Source: Prevotella sp. CAG:617 (GTDB lineage Bacteria; Bacteroidota; Bacteroidia; Bacteroidales; Bacteroidaceae). Taken from it: a stretch of DNA of 37,966 nucleotides. The notes beneath the pieces were generated by a model, which searched no databases, was not told the DNA's origin, and saw only the letters and a program-made list of their open reading frames with translations. The position numbers and the translations under genes are program-made. This document shows, piece by piece, positions 29,914 to 37,900 of this stretch. The stretch spans positions 45,824 to 83,789 of the forward strand of contig FR903636.1 in the NCBI GenBank assembly GCA_000438115.1, in the 5' to 3' direction. Position 1 is the stretch's first letter. Each line of letters begins with the position of its first letter.

Positions 29914-31719
29914 CTAATCTTTCACGATGCGTATGCCGCCTTTGTCAGCCGAGCTAACCATCGAGGCGTAGGCCCGTAATGATTTCGGCACGTTGCGCTG
30001 GCGCTTGAGCGGAGTCATGGGGCGTGCCGCCAGTTCTGCTTCACTCAGGCGTACGTTGATGGAGCGTGCAGCAATGTCAATGTCAATGATGTCGCCGTCC
30101 ACGATTTTACCGATGTTGCCCCCGGCGGCAGCTTCAGGCGATATGTGTCCGATGCTCAGGCCTGACGTTCCGCCCGAAAAGCGTCCGTCGGTAATCAGGG
30201 CACATTCTTTTCCCAAGTGGCGGCTCTTGATGTAGGAGGTAGGGTATAGCATTTCCTGCATGCCGGGGCCTCCTTTGGGACCTTCATGGGTAATGACTAC
30301 TACATCGCCAGCCGTAACCGAACCGTTCAGGATGCCTTCGCAGGCGTCTTCCTGTGAATCAAACACTTTGGCGGGTCCGCTGAATTTCCATATGGATTCA
30401 TCCACGCCGGCCGTCTTGACTACGCAGCCGTCCTGGGCAATGTTGCCGAAAAGTACGGCCAGTCCGCCGTCGCGGGTGTAGGCATGCTCAATGTCGCGTA
30501 TGCAACCTGCGGTGCGGTCGGTGTCAAGCGAGGGATAACGGCTGTCCTGCTGCCCCATGCGGATGCAGAAGCGTCCGGTCGGTGCGCTGTGGTACAGGCG
30601 GTCGGCCTCGGGGCTGAGCGTAGGTTTCAGGATGGAGTAGTGGTCGATGGCTTCGCCCAATGTAAGGCCGTCCACTCTTGGGGTAGTGGTGTCCAGCAGA
30701 TTTCCCTTGGCCAGTTCTCCCAATATACCCATTACGCCTCCTGCGCGGTTGCATTCCTGAATGGAGTATTTCTGTGTGCTGGGCGACAGCTTGCAGAGGC
30801 ACGGCACATGTCGGCTCAGACGGTCGATGTCGCTCATCGTAAAGTCCGTCTTTGCTTCCTGCGCTACGGCCAGCAGGTGGAGTACCGTGTTGGTGGAGCC
30901 GCCCATGGCGATGTCCATGGTCATGGCGTTCAGGAAGGCCTGACGTGTGGCTATATTGCGCGGCAATACGCTTGTATCGCCGTTTTCGTAATATTTAAAC
31001 GCATTTTTTACAATCAGACGGGCCGCGTCCTTCAGCAGTTGGGTGCGGTTGGCATGTGAAGCCAGAATCGTACCGTTGCCGGGCAGGGCCAGTCCGATGG
31101 CCTCAGTCAGGCAGTTCATGGAGTTGGCCGTAAACATTCCCGAGCAGGAGCCGCATCCGGGGCATGCGCAGTCTTCTACGTGTGCCAGTTCGTCGTCGCT
31201 TACCGACGTGTCGGCACCTTTAACCATGGCTGTAATCAGGTCTACGTTTTCCTCGCCCATCCGGCCGGCTTCCATCGGTCCGCCGCTGACAAATACGGTT
31301 GGGATGTTCAGTCTCATGGCAGCCATGAGCATGCCCGGTGTGATTTTGTCGCAGTTGCTGATGCACACCAGTGCGTCGGCCTTGTGGGCGTTGACCATAT
31401 ATTCTACGCTGTCGGCAATCAGGTCGCGGCTGGGCAGCGAATAGAGCATGCCGTTGTGTCCCATGGCAATGCCGTCATCAATGGCAATGGTGTTGAACTC
31501 GGCCGCATAGCAACCCAGTTTCTCAATTTCTGCCTTTACCAGCTGTCCGGCTTCATGCAGGTGCGTATGTCCGGGTACAAATTGGGTAAACGAGTTGGCA
31601 ATGGCGATGATGGGCTTGCCGAATTGTTCACGTTTCATGCCGGCGGCTACCCACAGGGCGCGCGCACCGGCCATCCTACGGCCTTCAGTGCTGAAAGCGC
31701 TGCGCAATTTTATTTTCAT
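29914..31719 (-). CDS. ilvD: Dihydroxy-acid dehydratase
   Basis: A 601-residue iron-sulfur enzyme that dehydrates 2,3-dihydroxy acids to the 2-oxoacids, the third step of valine and isoleucine synthesis. Cluster cysteines are visible in VCISNCDKITPGM and in CPGCGSCSGMFTANSMNCLT, and a third conserved cysteine region follows later. Other signatures are AFNTIAIDDGIAMGHNGM-like EFNTIAIDDGIAMGHNGM, TDGRFSGGTSGLSIGHISPE and DIDIAARSINVRLSE. The ATG at 31719 (MKIKLRSAFSTEGRR) was chosen over the in-frame GTG at 31755 because the family homology starts there. It is the first gene of the operon. A short upstream ORF ends over its start codon (31716-31757). Confidence 0.96.
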   Translation of the reverse strand: MKIKLRSAFSTEGRRMAGARALWVAAGMKREQFGKPIIAIANSFTQFVPGHTHLHEAGQLVKAEIEKLGCYAAEFNTIAIDDGIAMGHNGMLYSLPSRDLIADSVEYMVNAHKADALVCISNCDKITPGMLMAAMRLNIPTVFVSGGPMEAGRMGEENVDLITAMVKGADTSVSDDELAHVEDCACPGCGSCSGMFTANSMNCLTEAIGLALPGNGTILASHANRTQLLKDAARLIVKNAFKYYENGDTSVLPRNIATRQAFLNAMTMDIAMGGSTNTVLHLLAVAQEAKTDFTMSDIDRLSRHVPCLCKLSPSTQKYSIQECNRAGGVMGILGELAKGNLLDTTTPRVDGLTLGEAIDHYSILKPTLSPEADRLYHSAPTGRFCIRMGQQDSRYPSLDTDRTAGCIRDIEHAYTRDGGLAVLFGNIAQDGCVVKTAGVDESIWKFSGPAKVFDSQEDACEGILNGSVTAGDVVVITHEGPKGGPGMQEMLYPTSYIKSRHLGKECALITDGRFSGGTSGLSIGHISPEAAAGGNIGKIVDGDIIDIDIAARSINVRLSEAELAARPMTPLKRQRNVPKSLRAYASMVSSADKGGIRIVKD

Positions 31720-31757
31720 GTCTGTATTTCTTTTTCCGAAACAATGTTTCCCCACAT
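31716..31757 (-). CDS. Candidate 13-codon upstream ORF overlapping the ilvD start
   Basis: On the minus strand an ATG at 31757 opens a frame of 13 codons (MWGNIVSEKEIQT) whose TGA stop overlaps the ilvD ATG (ATGA). It contains two isoleucines and one valine, which is not enough to call it a classical branched-chain leader peptide. It lies in the transcribed leader, downstream of the promoter at 31819, with a CCCC/GGGG hairpin around its start (31750-31766). It could couple translation to ilvD or could be chance; no homology can be given for so short a peptide. Confidence 0.25.
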   Translation of the reverse strand: MWGNIVSEKEIQT

Positions 31758-31818
31758 GGTGCGGGGGGACGCGTAAATGGGGCTAATGTGTAGTGTCGGT
31801 TTTTCAGGTCCCCAAATG

Positions 31819-31848
31819 CAAATATAGTGTTTTAGAATTAAAAAACAA
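31819..31848 (-). promoter_or_regulatory. Promoter of the ilv operon
   Basis: On the minus strand TATATTTG (31819-31826) is an exact -7 element and TTG (31846-31848, in GCTTGTT) is a -33 element with a 19-bp spacer. The leader to the ilvD start would be about 95 nt. Confidence 0.6.
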
Positions 31849-32040
31849 GCAGTATGTAAGGATTTTCACTATTTCAACGGCAAATAGAAATTTTTTTGCG
31901 CATTCTTCTGCATGTTGCGCGGTCTTGCCAGTCCAGTTTTTTGCAGGTGAGTCTGATAGAAAAAAGAGATGTGGACTTTCCTTTCAGTAACGGCTTTTTT
32001 TATGGCCACTGAATCTTGAAAGCCTTACCGTATATATACG

Positions 32041-32093
32041 TCAATCCCCCCAACCTGTCTGTCGGAAGGACATAGGCAAGGGGGGGAGATTGA
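32041..32093 (-). terminator. Stem-loop after the nitroreductase gene
   Basis: TCAATCCCCCC (32041-32051) pairs with GGGGGAGATTGA (32082-32093) with one bulged A, and a CCTGTC/GACATAGG stem with a bulge can form inside. It begins 28 bp beyond the nitroreductase stop. No U-run follows on the minus strand; instead the palindrome CGTATATATACG does, so termination efficiency is uncertain. Confidence 0.5.
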
Positions 32094-32121
32094 AGTGTAT
32101 TCAGGCGGTCGGGTGCCTGTC

Positions 32122-32646
32122 TTACCTGATGATTTTGAAATAGTCCGCTTTTCGGGGCTTGGGGGCAGCCGGTTCGGTTGCTTCGTAACCTAATGAAATG
32201 GCTCCTACGCCGGCCAGACCTTCCGGCAGTCCCATTTTTTGCATCAGTTCTTTACCTTCAGGCATATTGAACATTTGAATCTCACGGTTAATCCAGCATG
32301 AACCCAATCCTAAGGCGTGAGCCGCCAGCATCATGTTTTGCAGCACGCAACTGCCATCCTGCAGTCCATTTTCGTTGTTGGCAGATACAAACACCAGTAC
32401 CAGTGTGGGAGCACCGTAGTAGGGATCGGCCGATCCGCCGCGCACACGGGCGTTGAGTGCTACGAGTTCCTGTCGCAGTTCGGCATTTTGCACGGCTACA
32501 ATAACGGGATCCTGGGCTCCGTGGGCGGTGGGGGCCCAGGTGCCGGCTTCCAATACGGCGTTCAGTTCCTCGTCAGTGATTTGCTGCGGCTGGTAGTGGC
32601 GGCAGCTGCGGCGTGATTTCAGGGTGTTGATAAATGAATTTTCCAT
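32122..32646 (-). CDS. Nitroreductase family protein
   Basis: A 174-residue flavoprotein of the short nitroreductase type, expected to bind FMN as a dimer and use NAD(P)H to reduce nitro compounds, quinones or another substrate. The N-terminal FMN-phosphate motif is visible as LKSRRSCRHYQPQQITDEEL, followed by LEAGTWAPTAHGAQDPVIVA; the later DGSCVLQNMMLAAHALGLGS with CWINRE and the C-terminal GYEATEPAAPKPRK are typical. Length is normal for this subgroup. It is monocistronic: the ppiD terminator stands just upstream and a stem-loop follows. The physiological substrate is unknown. Confidence 0.92.
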   Translation of the reverse strand: MENSFINTLKSRRSCRHYQPQQITDEELNAVLEAGTWAPTAHGAQDPVIVAVQNAELRQELVALNARVRGGSADPYYGAPTLVLVFVSANNENGLQDGSCVLQNMMLAAHALGLGSCWINREIQMFNMPEGKELMQKMGLPEGLAGVGAISLGYEATEPAAPKPRKADYFKIIR

Positions 32647-32683
32647 ACAGCGTATTTTTTATGTTCTTTTGATATGTTGAGGC

Positions 32684-32749
32684 TAAAAAAGCAGGAAGCA
32701 CTTGGCTGCTGCATCTTTTTTCTGAAGATGGCCGGCAAGGCTTCCTGCT
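32684..32749 (-). terminator. Terminator of the PpiD-like gene
   Basis: AGCAGGAAGC (32690-32699) pairs perfectly with GCTTCCTGCT (32740-32749). The interior can fold further through CTTG/CAAG and CATCTT/AAGATG. Read on the minus strand, the stem runs into TTTTTT (32684-32689). It lies 53 bp beyond the stop of the isomerase gene. Confidence 0.88.
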
Positions 32750-32802
32750 GTATGGCTTATGGCGTCGGGCTGCCGGGGCAGCTCTGCGCGCGTAAGGGCT
32801 GA

Positions 32803-34962
32803 TTAGAATTTGTAGCGGTTGTCAACCACTTTACCGTTTTTGTACATGTCGTTGAAGAACTGGTTGCCCATCATGCGCAAGGTCATCTGGCTGACCATTT
32901 CTTCCATTTGCTGCTGGTTGTACTTGGCTGAGGCCTGAGTCTTTTTCAGTACCTGCAGGAAGTAAACGCCGCCGTTACCCTTGATGGGGCCGGAGAAGGC
33001 ACCAGCCTTGGTAGCCATGGCACGACCGCCGATGGCCGGTTCGGCTACACCCGTGGCGTTGATGAAAGGCGGACGGGTAAAGACTACATCGTTCAGAGTC
33101 TGTGCTACGGCACCCTTCTGAGCCTTGGCCTGTGCCATGTTCTTCACGTTCTTGGTGCGGCTCATGATGAGTTCGGCCTTCTTGTCGTTAATTACCATCT
33201 GACGCAGGGTTTCCTTTACAATCTTGTCGTCCCATGGACGGTAGCCCTTTTCGTGTTTCTTGTCAACGATAACCAGGAGCAGGTGGTCGTTGTTGTATCC
33301 GCATTCGTAGAGTTTGGATACTTCACCCTCTTCGGCTTCGTCAAAAATCCATTTCATGGCATCTTTGGTATTGGCCACGCCGGCTACGTAGTGTTCGCTG
33401 TTGCGCAGGTCGGTACGTTCCTGAATAGCATAACCGTTGCGTACGGCATTCTTGGCGATGGCTTCCGGAGTCTTGTATTTTGACATAAATACATTCAACT
33501 TATTCAGCTCGCTCTGGTATGTCTTGTTGGAGAAGGCGATAGGACATTTCACCACTGCTACGTTGTATTTCGTGGTCATGGCCTTGCGGTCAACCACCTG
33601 CAGAATCAGGTTACCCTGACTCAGCTCTACGTTCTGCATGCCGTTTACGCCCAAAGTGTTGAGTGCGCTCAGGTATTTGGCGGCGTCTTCATTCAGGGTG
33701 CTGCCTTCATACTGCTGTGAGGTGAGCCAGGTCTTTTCGCCGGTCTGGCCGTATTTCTTGGCTACGGCCTCAAAGTCGGCACCGCCCTGCAGGGCCTTCA
33801 TGATGCTGTCGGCACGCTGGGCAATTTCTTCCTTGGTCTGTCCGGCTACACTTACGGCGCGGAACTGGATGGAGTCGGGAGCCTGTACCTTACTCATCAG
33901 TTTGATGATGTTCATGGTGTTGTCGCCCTTGTTGGTGTAGGGGCGGGTGGTGGTGCCTGCTGCCATTGAGTCAATCTTGCCCTGAATGTCAGCGGGGAGA
34001 GCGTTTTTCGACAACGGAAGGTTGACATATTTAATTACCGATTTGCTGGCGTTGGTTATGGCTGCCACGTCGGCATCAGCTGCCGTCAGCTTGTTGTAGG
34101 TGGCGTCCATTTCCTTGGCCAGGTTGGCCTGGTCGTCCTTGCTGGCCTGTACGGCTACGTCGATGTATTTGATGTCGCGTGTAGCAAACGGCAGGAAGAA
34201 GCGTTCTTTCTGCTTTTCGTATTCTGCTTTCAGGTCAGCGTCGGTTACCTGTACGTCCTTGTCGGAAATAGAGTTGTAGGCAATGCTGGTTACTTCAATG
34301 TTGCTTTGTTCCGTCTGGGCCTTGAATGCCATTTTTGCGGCAATCGGGTTTGAGATGACCGACATGGCCAGCAGGTTCTGGAATTTCTCCATCAGCAACT
34401 GTTTGCGCAGGCTCTTTTCCACGTAGTTCCAGAGCTGGTTGATCTGGGCATACTGTTCCAGATATTCCTGAGGTACCTGTCCGGCCTTGCTCTGCATTTC
34501 CTTATATGATTTCTTGAATTCCTGCAACATGCTTACATCAAAGCGTCGTGTAGCCTGATTGATGAACGGGGTTTGCAGCAACAGCTGGTTGGTACCTTCA
34601 CGCAGGGCGTTCTGCATCTCTTCGTCGGTCACCGTCATGCCGATTTTGTCGGCTTCGTGTTCCACGAGCTTATAGAAAACGAAATCGTTCCATACCTGGT
34701 CGCGCAGTTGGTTCATTTCGTCTTCGTTCAGGTTGTCCGTTCCGCGCTGCATCTTGATGACCATTGCGGCTTCGTCTACCATTTCCTGAAATTCCTGTAC
34801 CGAGAGCTTTTCTCCGTAAACTTCTCCTACTTGCTGCTTGCTCTCATTGGATGTTGTTTCGATGGAGCGGAAAAACTCCTCGGCAATGAAGGCAAACAAA
34901 GCCAGACCGATGACAATCATCAGCAGGCCTCCTTTGTTTCTGATTTTTTGTAATGCTGCCAT
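32803..34962 (-). CDS. ppiD: Membrane-anchored peptidyl-prolyl isomerase/chaperone, PpiD/SurA-like
   Basis: A 719-residue periplasmic folding factor anchored in the inner membrane. One N-terminal membrane helix (about 13-27; LLMIVIGLALFAFIAEEFF) is followed by a SurA_N-like chaperone region (about 45-240, with the typical KLSVQEFQEMVDEAAMVIKM). A PpiC-like rotamase domain is at about 345-460 (IQFRAVSVAGQTKEEIAQRA, ADFEAVAKKYGQTGE) and a second, degenerate one is near 620-700 (GAFSGPIKGNGGVYFLQVLK). The protein is longer than E. coli PpiD (623 aa), as is usual in Bacteroidales. Its job would be to help outer-membrane proteins fold, which fits the neighbouring lptC and outer-membrane protein genes. 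It has its own -7 element (35021-35028) and terminator. Confidence 0.92.
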   Translation of the reverse strand: MAALQKIRNKGGLLMIVIGLALFAFIAEEFFRSIETTSNESKQQVGEVYGEKLSVQEFQEMVDEAAMVIKMQRGTDNLNEDEMNQLRDQVWNDFVFYKLVEHEADKIGMTVTDEEMQNALREGTNQLLLQTPFINQATRRFDVSMLQEFKKSYKEMQSKAGQVPQEYLEQYAQINQLWNYVEKSLRKQLLMEKFQNLLAMSVISNPIAAKMAFKAQTEQSNIEVTSIAYNSISDKDVQVTDADLKAEYEKQKERFFLPFATRDIKYIDVAVQASKDDQANLAKEMDATYNKLTAADADVAAITNASKSVIKYVNLPLSKNALPADIQGKIDSMAAGTTTRPYTNKGDNTMNIIKLMSKVQAPDSIQFRAVSVAGQTKEEIAQRADSIMKALQGGADFEAVAKKYGQTGEKTWLTSQQYEGSTLNEDAAKYLSALNTLGVNGMQNVELSQGNLILQVVDRKAMTTKYNVAVVKCPIAFSNKTYQSELNKLNVFMSKYKTPEAIAKNAVRNGYAIQERTDLRNSEHYVAGVANTKDAMKWIFDEAEEGEVSKLYECGYNNDHLLLVIVDKKHEKGYRPWDDKIVKETLRQMVINDKKAELIMSRTKNVKNMAQAKAQKGAVAQTLNDVVFTRPPFINATGVAEPAIGGRAMATKAGAFSGPIKGNGGVYFLQVLKKTQASAKYNQQQMEEMVSQMTLRMMGNQFFNDMYKNGKVVDNRYKF

Positions 34963-35020
34963 TAGTTTTATTGTTACTTTTTATAATTATTTTTCTTTAT
35001 TTGCAGTAATAAAAGGCCTA

Positions 35021-35028
35021 CAAAGATA
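35021..35028 (-). promoter_or_regulatory. -7 promoter element (TATCTTTG) for ppiD
   Basis: Exact TAnnTTTG on the minus strand, 58 bp upstream of the ppiD ATG and downstream of the lptC stop. It suggests that ppiD is transcribed separately from the coaX-lptC operon. No clear -33 TTTG was found. Confidence 0.5.
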
Positions 35029-35151
35029 GTAAAAAGACATGATACCTCTCTTTTTTTTTCTAAAAAATGCTTTTTTCTTTGCCATAGCCCTTTTGGCTGG
35101 CCGGCGTGGGTGTGCCGGTGTGCCTGTTGTCCCGTAGCCTGTGGCGTAGGG

Positions 35152-35826
35152 TCAGTGTGCGCTCATGTTGGGGTGCTTCATCGGGCCCGGACGCATGGGC
35201 ACGGTGTCTTTCTGTGCCGTGTCGGCGGCGTTGCCCTGAGGCTTGTTGTCGTTGTTCTTGGGCATGGGCATGTATCCTTTTGACCAGATTACTTCGTATT
35301 CGGTCATTTGCTCGTTGGCGCGGAAGGAGTTTCCCTCAAGTTTGCGCCCCGGTTCTACCACGTGGGTGTAGCAGTGTGAATAAAGAATGTGCTTGTCCAT
35401 GTCCCAATACAGTTCTTCCGAACTGAAGGTGGCTCCCTTTGCATTGCGGGCAAACACGCGTCCGCGCAGTTTCCAGAGGGTCTGGTTGTAGCAGTAGGCC
35501 GTGTCGGCCGTCAGGTAGAGGCTGACGTGGAATTTTTCGTCAAACTGCTGCAGGAATATGCCGTGGGGAAATTCCTGACGGGGCGGTTTGGTCTGGTCGT
35601 AAATATCCCATCGCTCGGCAATAACCTTGTAGCGTATGACGCCCGAGTCGGAAATCAGTTTCGACACGCCCAGAGTGGTCATCACCGGCAGCGAGTCGCG
35701 CTGGTGTATGGCCGCAGCGGTGGGCGGAGCGTCCGAGCTGCATCCCCACAGAGCCGAAAGCGCGCCCCACAGCAGTGCAGATGCCAGAAGGCTGTGGGCG
35801 CGGATATGTGTTTTCAGATTAGTCAA
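35152..35826 (-). CDS. lptC: LPS export ABC transporter periplasmic protein LptC
   Basis: A 224-residue lipoprotein-like LptC homologue, part of the bridge that carries lipopolysaccharide from the inner to the outer membrane. The N-terminus has a signal sequence with a lipobox (LSALWGC, Cys29), as in Bacteroidetes LptC proteins. The core domain (about 45-185) is a beta-jellyroll with ISDSGVIRYKVIAERWDIYD, FPHGIFLQQFDEKFHVSLYL, YCYNQTLWKLRGRVFARNAK and ILYSHCYTHVVEPGRKLEGN. The C-terminal tail is polar and proline-rich. The start codon is TTG: the frame has a stop 12 bases upstream and no ATG until residue 49. It overlaps the stop of the preceding outer-membrane protein gene by 8 bp, which favours translational coupling. 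Confidence 0.85.
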   Translation of the reverse strand: MTNLKTHIRAHSLLASALLWGALSALWGCSSDAPPTAAAIHQRDSLPVMTTLGVSKLISDSGVIRYKVIAERWDIYDQTKPPRQEFPHGIFLQQFDEKFHVSLYLTADTAYCYNQTLWKLRGRVFARNAKGATFSSEELYWDMDKHILYSHCYTHVVEPGRKLEGNSFRANEQMTEYEVIWSKGYMPMPKNNDNKPQGNAADTAQKDTVPMRPGPMKHPNMSAH

Positions 35827-37144
35827 TTTTACGTTTCATGAACCACGCCTCGTTGAATGTCAGTCCGATACAGAGGCGGAAGTAGTTTTCTTTAATGGTG
35901 TTCAGTCCCGTAGGCTGTACGCGTTCATACTGTCCGGAAATGCTCAGCACCGAGCGGTTGTTAAACCTGTTGGCGATGGGTATGCCTACGCCCACTGTGG
36001 CCGTATAGGAGCGCGGAGCGCTGGTCCATGTGCCGGTAGAGCTGTTGCTCTGCGTCTTGGCATATCCGGTAGAGTAGCCGAAGCCTGCACGGTAGCGAAT
36101 GTGGTGAGCGTATCGGTATCCGTCGGGGTTGGGCATGTATTCCAATCCCACAGAGAAGCTGTGGCGGTCGGTCAGGGCCGAGCGGCTGGCCACGTATTCG
36201 TTGTCGGCGTTGAGTACGGGGAAGTTTACGTCGCCCCACTTCTCCAGCGTGTAGTCCACACCGATGTTCAGGCGCTGGCGGAAAGTCCAGTTCAGTCCCA
36301 CGCCGAAAGTGTGGGGCAGGCCATAGGCGTTGTGGGCCACCACCGTGTCCGAGGTCAGCACCGTTCCGCTTGTGTTGAGCGTCTGGTTATAGAGTTTGCT
36401 GTTGTTGTTCACGTTGTGTCCCAGCCCGTACACCAGACCCAGCGTCAGGGTGTGACGTTCGTTGATGGGCTGGTGGATTTGCAGACCGAAGTCTATCTTG
36501 TACGTGCGCATGTTCATTGAATATTGCCGGCGCAGCGAGTTGGTCACTCCGTCGCTGAAGCTGTTGGTAATCGTGTTGGTAATGTTTCCCCACAGCACTC
36601 CGGCGTTCACACCCAGCGATACCGGGCCGCCCAGGCGCCAGCCTATTCCGGCAAAAGCCTCGTGAATACCGCCGTCGCCCTTGTTGGTCTCGGTATATTC
36701 CAGATAGTTGCCGGCCTCACCCTTTTGCAGGTAGTTGTTGCTCATGTTGTAGCCTACGGTGCTGTAAGGCATCAGACCCACCGTCATACCCAGGTTCTTG
36801 GCCAGACGGAAGCCCGCGGTCAGATAGTCTATTGACGTGTTTTGAGCATTGGTGGAGTTGGGGCCGTCGTTGAAGTTGGCGGTTTGCAGCGATACGCCGG
36901 CGTCAAAAATAAACGACAGCGAGTCCAGTGCCGAATAGGCAGCCGGGTTCTTGCTGTTTATCTCCGATCCGGAGCGGAAGCCGTAGCCCGTGCCAGCCAT
37001 ACCTTTGTTGAAACTTTGTGCGCGGTCGGCCAGCAAGCCGAAGCCGTAGCGCGAATAAGGCGAATTACTGCCGTTGGTCTGTCCGCTGGCTGCAGTAGCG
37101 GTGGCGAGGGCCAGCGCAAGAAATAGCGTCTTCTTATGATTCAT
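35819..37144 (-). CDS. Outer-membrane beta-barrel protein of unknown function
   Basis: A 441-residue protein with a signal peptide (TLFLALALATATAASG) followed by SPYSRYGFGLLADRAQSFNK, a start seen in conserved Bacteroidales outer-membrane proteins encoded next to coaX. The rest is a long series of amphipathic strands rich in aromatics, Asn, Gly and Thr (FIFDAGVSLQTANF, AGFRLAKNLGMTVGLMPYST, HTLTLGLVYGLGHNVNNNSK, NRSVLSISGQYERVQPTGL), consistent with a barrel of around 14 strands, comparable to FadL-type porins. The family is conserved, but I cannot assign a function. It overlaps coaX by 11 bp and lptC by 8 bp. The position beside lptC suggests involvement in envelope biogenesis, which is an inference. 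Confidence 0.85.
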   Translation of the reverse strand: MNHKKTLFLALALATATAASGQTNGSNSPYSRYGFGLLADRAQSFNKGMAGTGYGFRSGSEINSKNPAAYSALDSLSFIFDAGVSLQTANFNDGPNSTNAQNTSIDYLTAGFRLAKNLGMTVGLMPYSTVGYNMSNNYLQKGEAGNYLEYTETNKGDGGIHEAFAGIGWRLGGPVSLGVNAGVLWGNITNTITNSFSDGVTNSLRRQYSMNMRTYKIDFGLQIHQPINERHTLTLGLVYGLGHNVNNNSKLYNQTLNTSGTVLTSDTVVAHNAYGLPHTFGVGLNWTFRQRLNIGVDYTLEKWGDVNFPVLNADNEYVASRSALTDRHSFSVGLEYMPNPDGYRYAHHIRYRAGFGYSTGYAKTQSNSSTGTWTSAPRSYTATVGVGIPIANRFNNRSVLSISGQYERVQPTGLNTIKENYFRLCIGLTFNEAWFMKRKID

Positions 37145-37868
37145 TATTGTTGTGTAGTAGAATTCGGTTTAATCCTCTTGGAACAAGGAATTTATCTGCA
37201 AAGATGCAGTTTTTTGTCGGGGTGTCAAAGTGATAACAATTTCCTCCCGTTAAAAAAATGGAAATATCGGGATATTTTGTCTGAAATTCACGGATATAGC
37301 CTTCAATTTCGTGCCGTATTCCGCTGATTACTCCCGCCCGTATGGCCGTTTCCGTATCGTAGCCCACCTGTGGGGTGTCGCCTTCGGGGCCTACAAGGGG
37401 CAGGCGCGCCGTGTGTTCATGCAGGGCTGCCAGACGCATTTCCAGTCCGGGCGAAATGTTACCGCCGTGGTAGCACCCCGTGTGGTCCACAAATTCGTAG
37501 GTAATGCATGTGCCGGCGTCAATAACCAGCAGGTCGTGTCCCGGTCGCAGGGTCATGGCTCCTACGGCAGCCGCCAGACGGTCGGCCCCCAGTGTTTGTG
37601 GTGAGCGGTAGCCTATTTTTATCGGTACGGGAGTCTGGCTGTTCAGCACGATGGGGCTGAAAGGAAGAGCCTGCAGTTGCTCTCGGGCCTGCCGGCTCAG
37701 GTCGATGACCGAGGAAACAATGCCCCGCTTCACGTCCGGATACTGACGGATGAGCTCAGGCAGCGCTTCAAGCGTCTGGTTCGACGTGTGTATTTCCGCT
37801 ATTGGTTCGTTTTCTTCAAATACAACGAGTTTGGCAATGGTGTTTCCTATGTCGATGATAAGATTCAT
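37134..37868 (-). CDS. coaX: Type III pantothenate kinase
   Basis: A 244-residue CoaX enzyme that phosphorylates pantothenate with ATP, the first step of coenzyme A synthesis. It belongs to the ASKHA fold: phosphate 1 motif MNLIIDIGNTIAKLVVFEEN (Asp6), the GADR motif in SPQTLGADRLAAA (about 95-107), phosphate 2 motif VIDAGTCITYEFVD, with the catalytic-region Asp of IDAGT, and a later adenosine-like motif IFLTGGNCYHF. Length is normal. The ATG at 37868 is chosen because the enzyme starts there; the frame is open 87 bases further up without homology. A -7 element (37893-37900) lies 25 bp upstream. Its 3' end overlaps the outer-membrane protein gene by 11 bp, so coaX, that protein and lptC form one operon. 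Confidence 0.96.
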   Translation of the reverse strand: MNLIIDIGNTIAKLVVFEENEPIAEIHTSNQTLEALPELIRQYPDVKRGIVSSVIDLSRQAREQLQALPFSPIVLNSQTPVPIKIGYRSPQTLGADRLAAAVGAMTLRPGHDLLVIDAGTCITYEFVDHTGCYHGGNISPGLEMRLAALHEHTARLPLVGPEGDTPQVGYDTETAIRAGVISGIRHEIEGYIREFQTKYPDISIFLTGGNCYHFDTPTKNCIFADKFLVPRGLNRILLHNNNES

Positions 37869-37892
37869 GTGCCCAGATGATAATTTTGGCGG

Positions 37893-37900
37893 CAAAATTA
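37893..37900 (-). promoter_or_regulatory. -7 promoter element (TAATTTTG) for coaX
   Basis: Exact TAnnTTTG on the minus strand, 25 bp before the coaX start. No TTTG at the expected -33 spacing was found. Confidence 0.5.

Larger units (their letters stand above)
31720..32121. other. Intergenic region between ilvD and the nitroreductase gene (402 bp)
   Basis: From right to left on the minus strand it holds the GC-rich stem-loop after the nitroreductase gene (32041-32093), a CGTATATATACG palindrome (32029-32040), a CAGT/ACTG stem with T-run (about 31986-32011), AT-rich sequence, the ilv promoter (31819-31848) and the ilvD leader with the small upstream ORF. No larger coding sequence is convincing. 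Confidence 0.55.

Noticed and set aside
35636..36520. A 294-codon open frame on the plus strand
   Set aside because: Antisense to lptC and the outer-membrane protein; valine/glycine-rich shadow of barrel-coding sequence.
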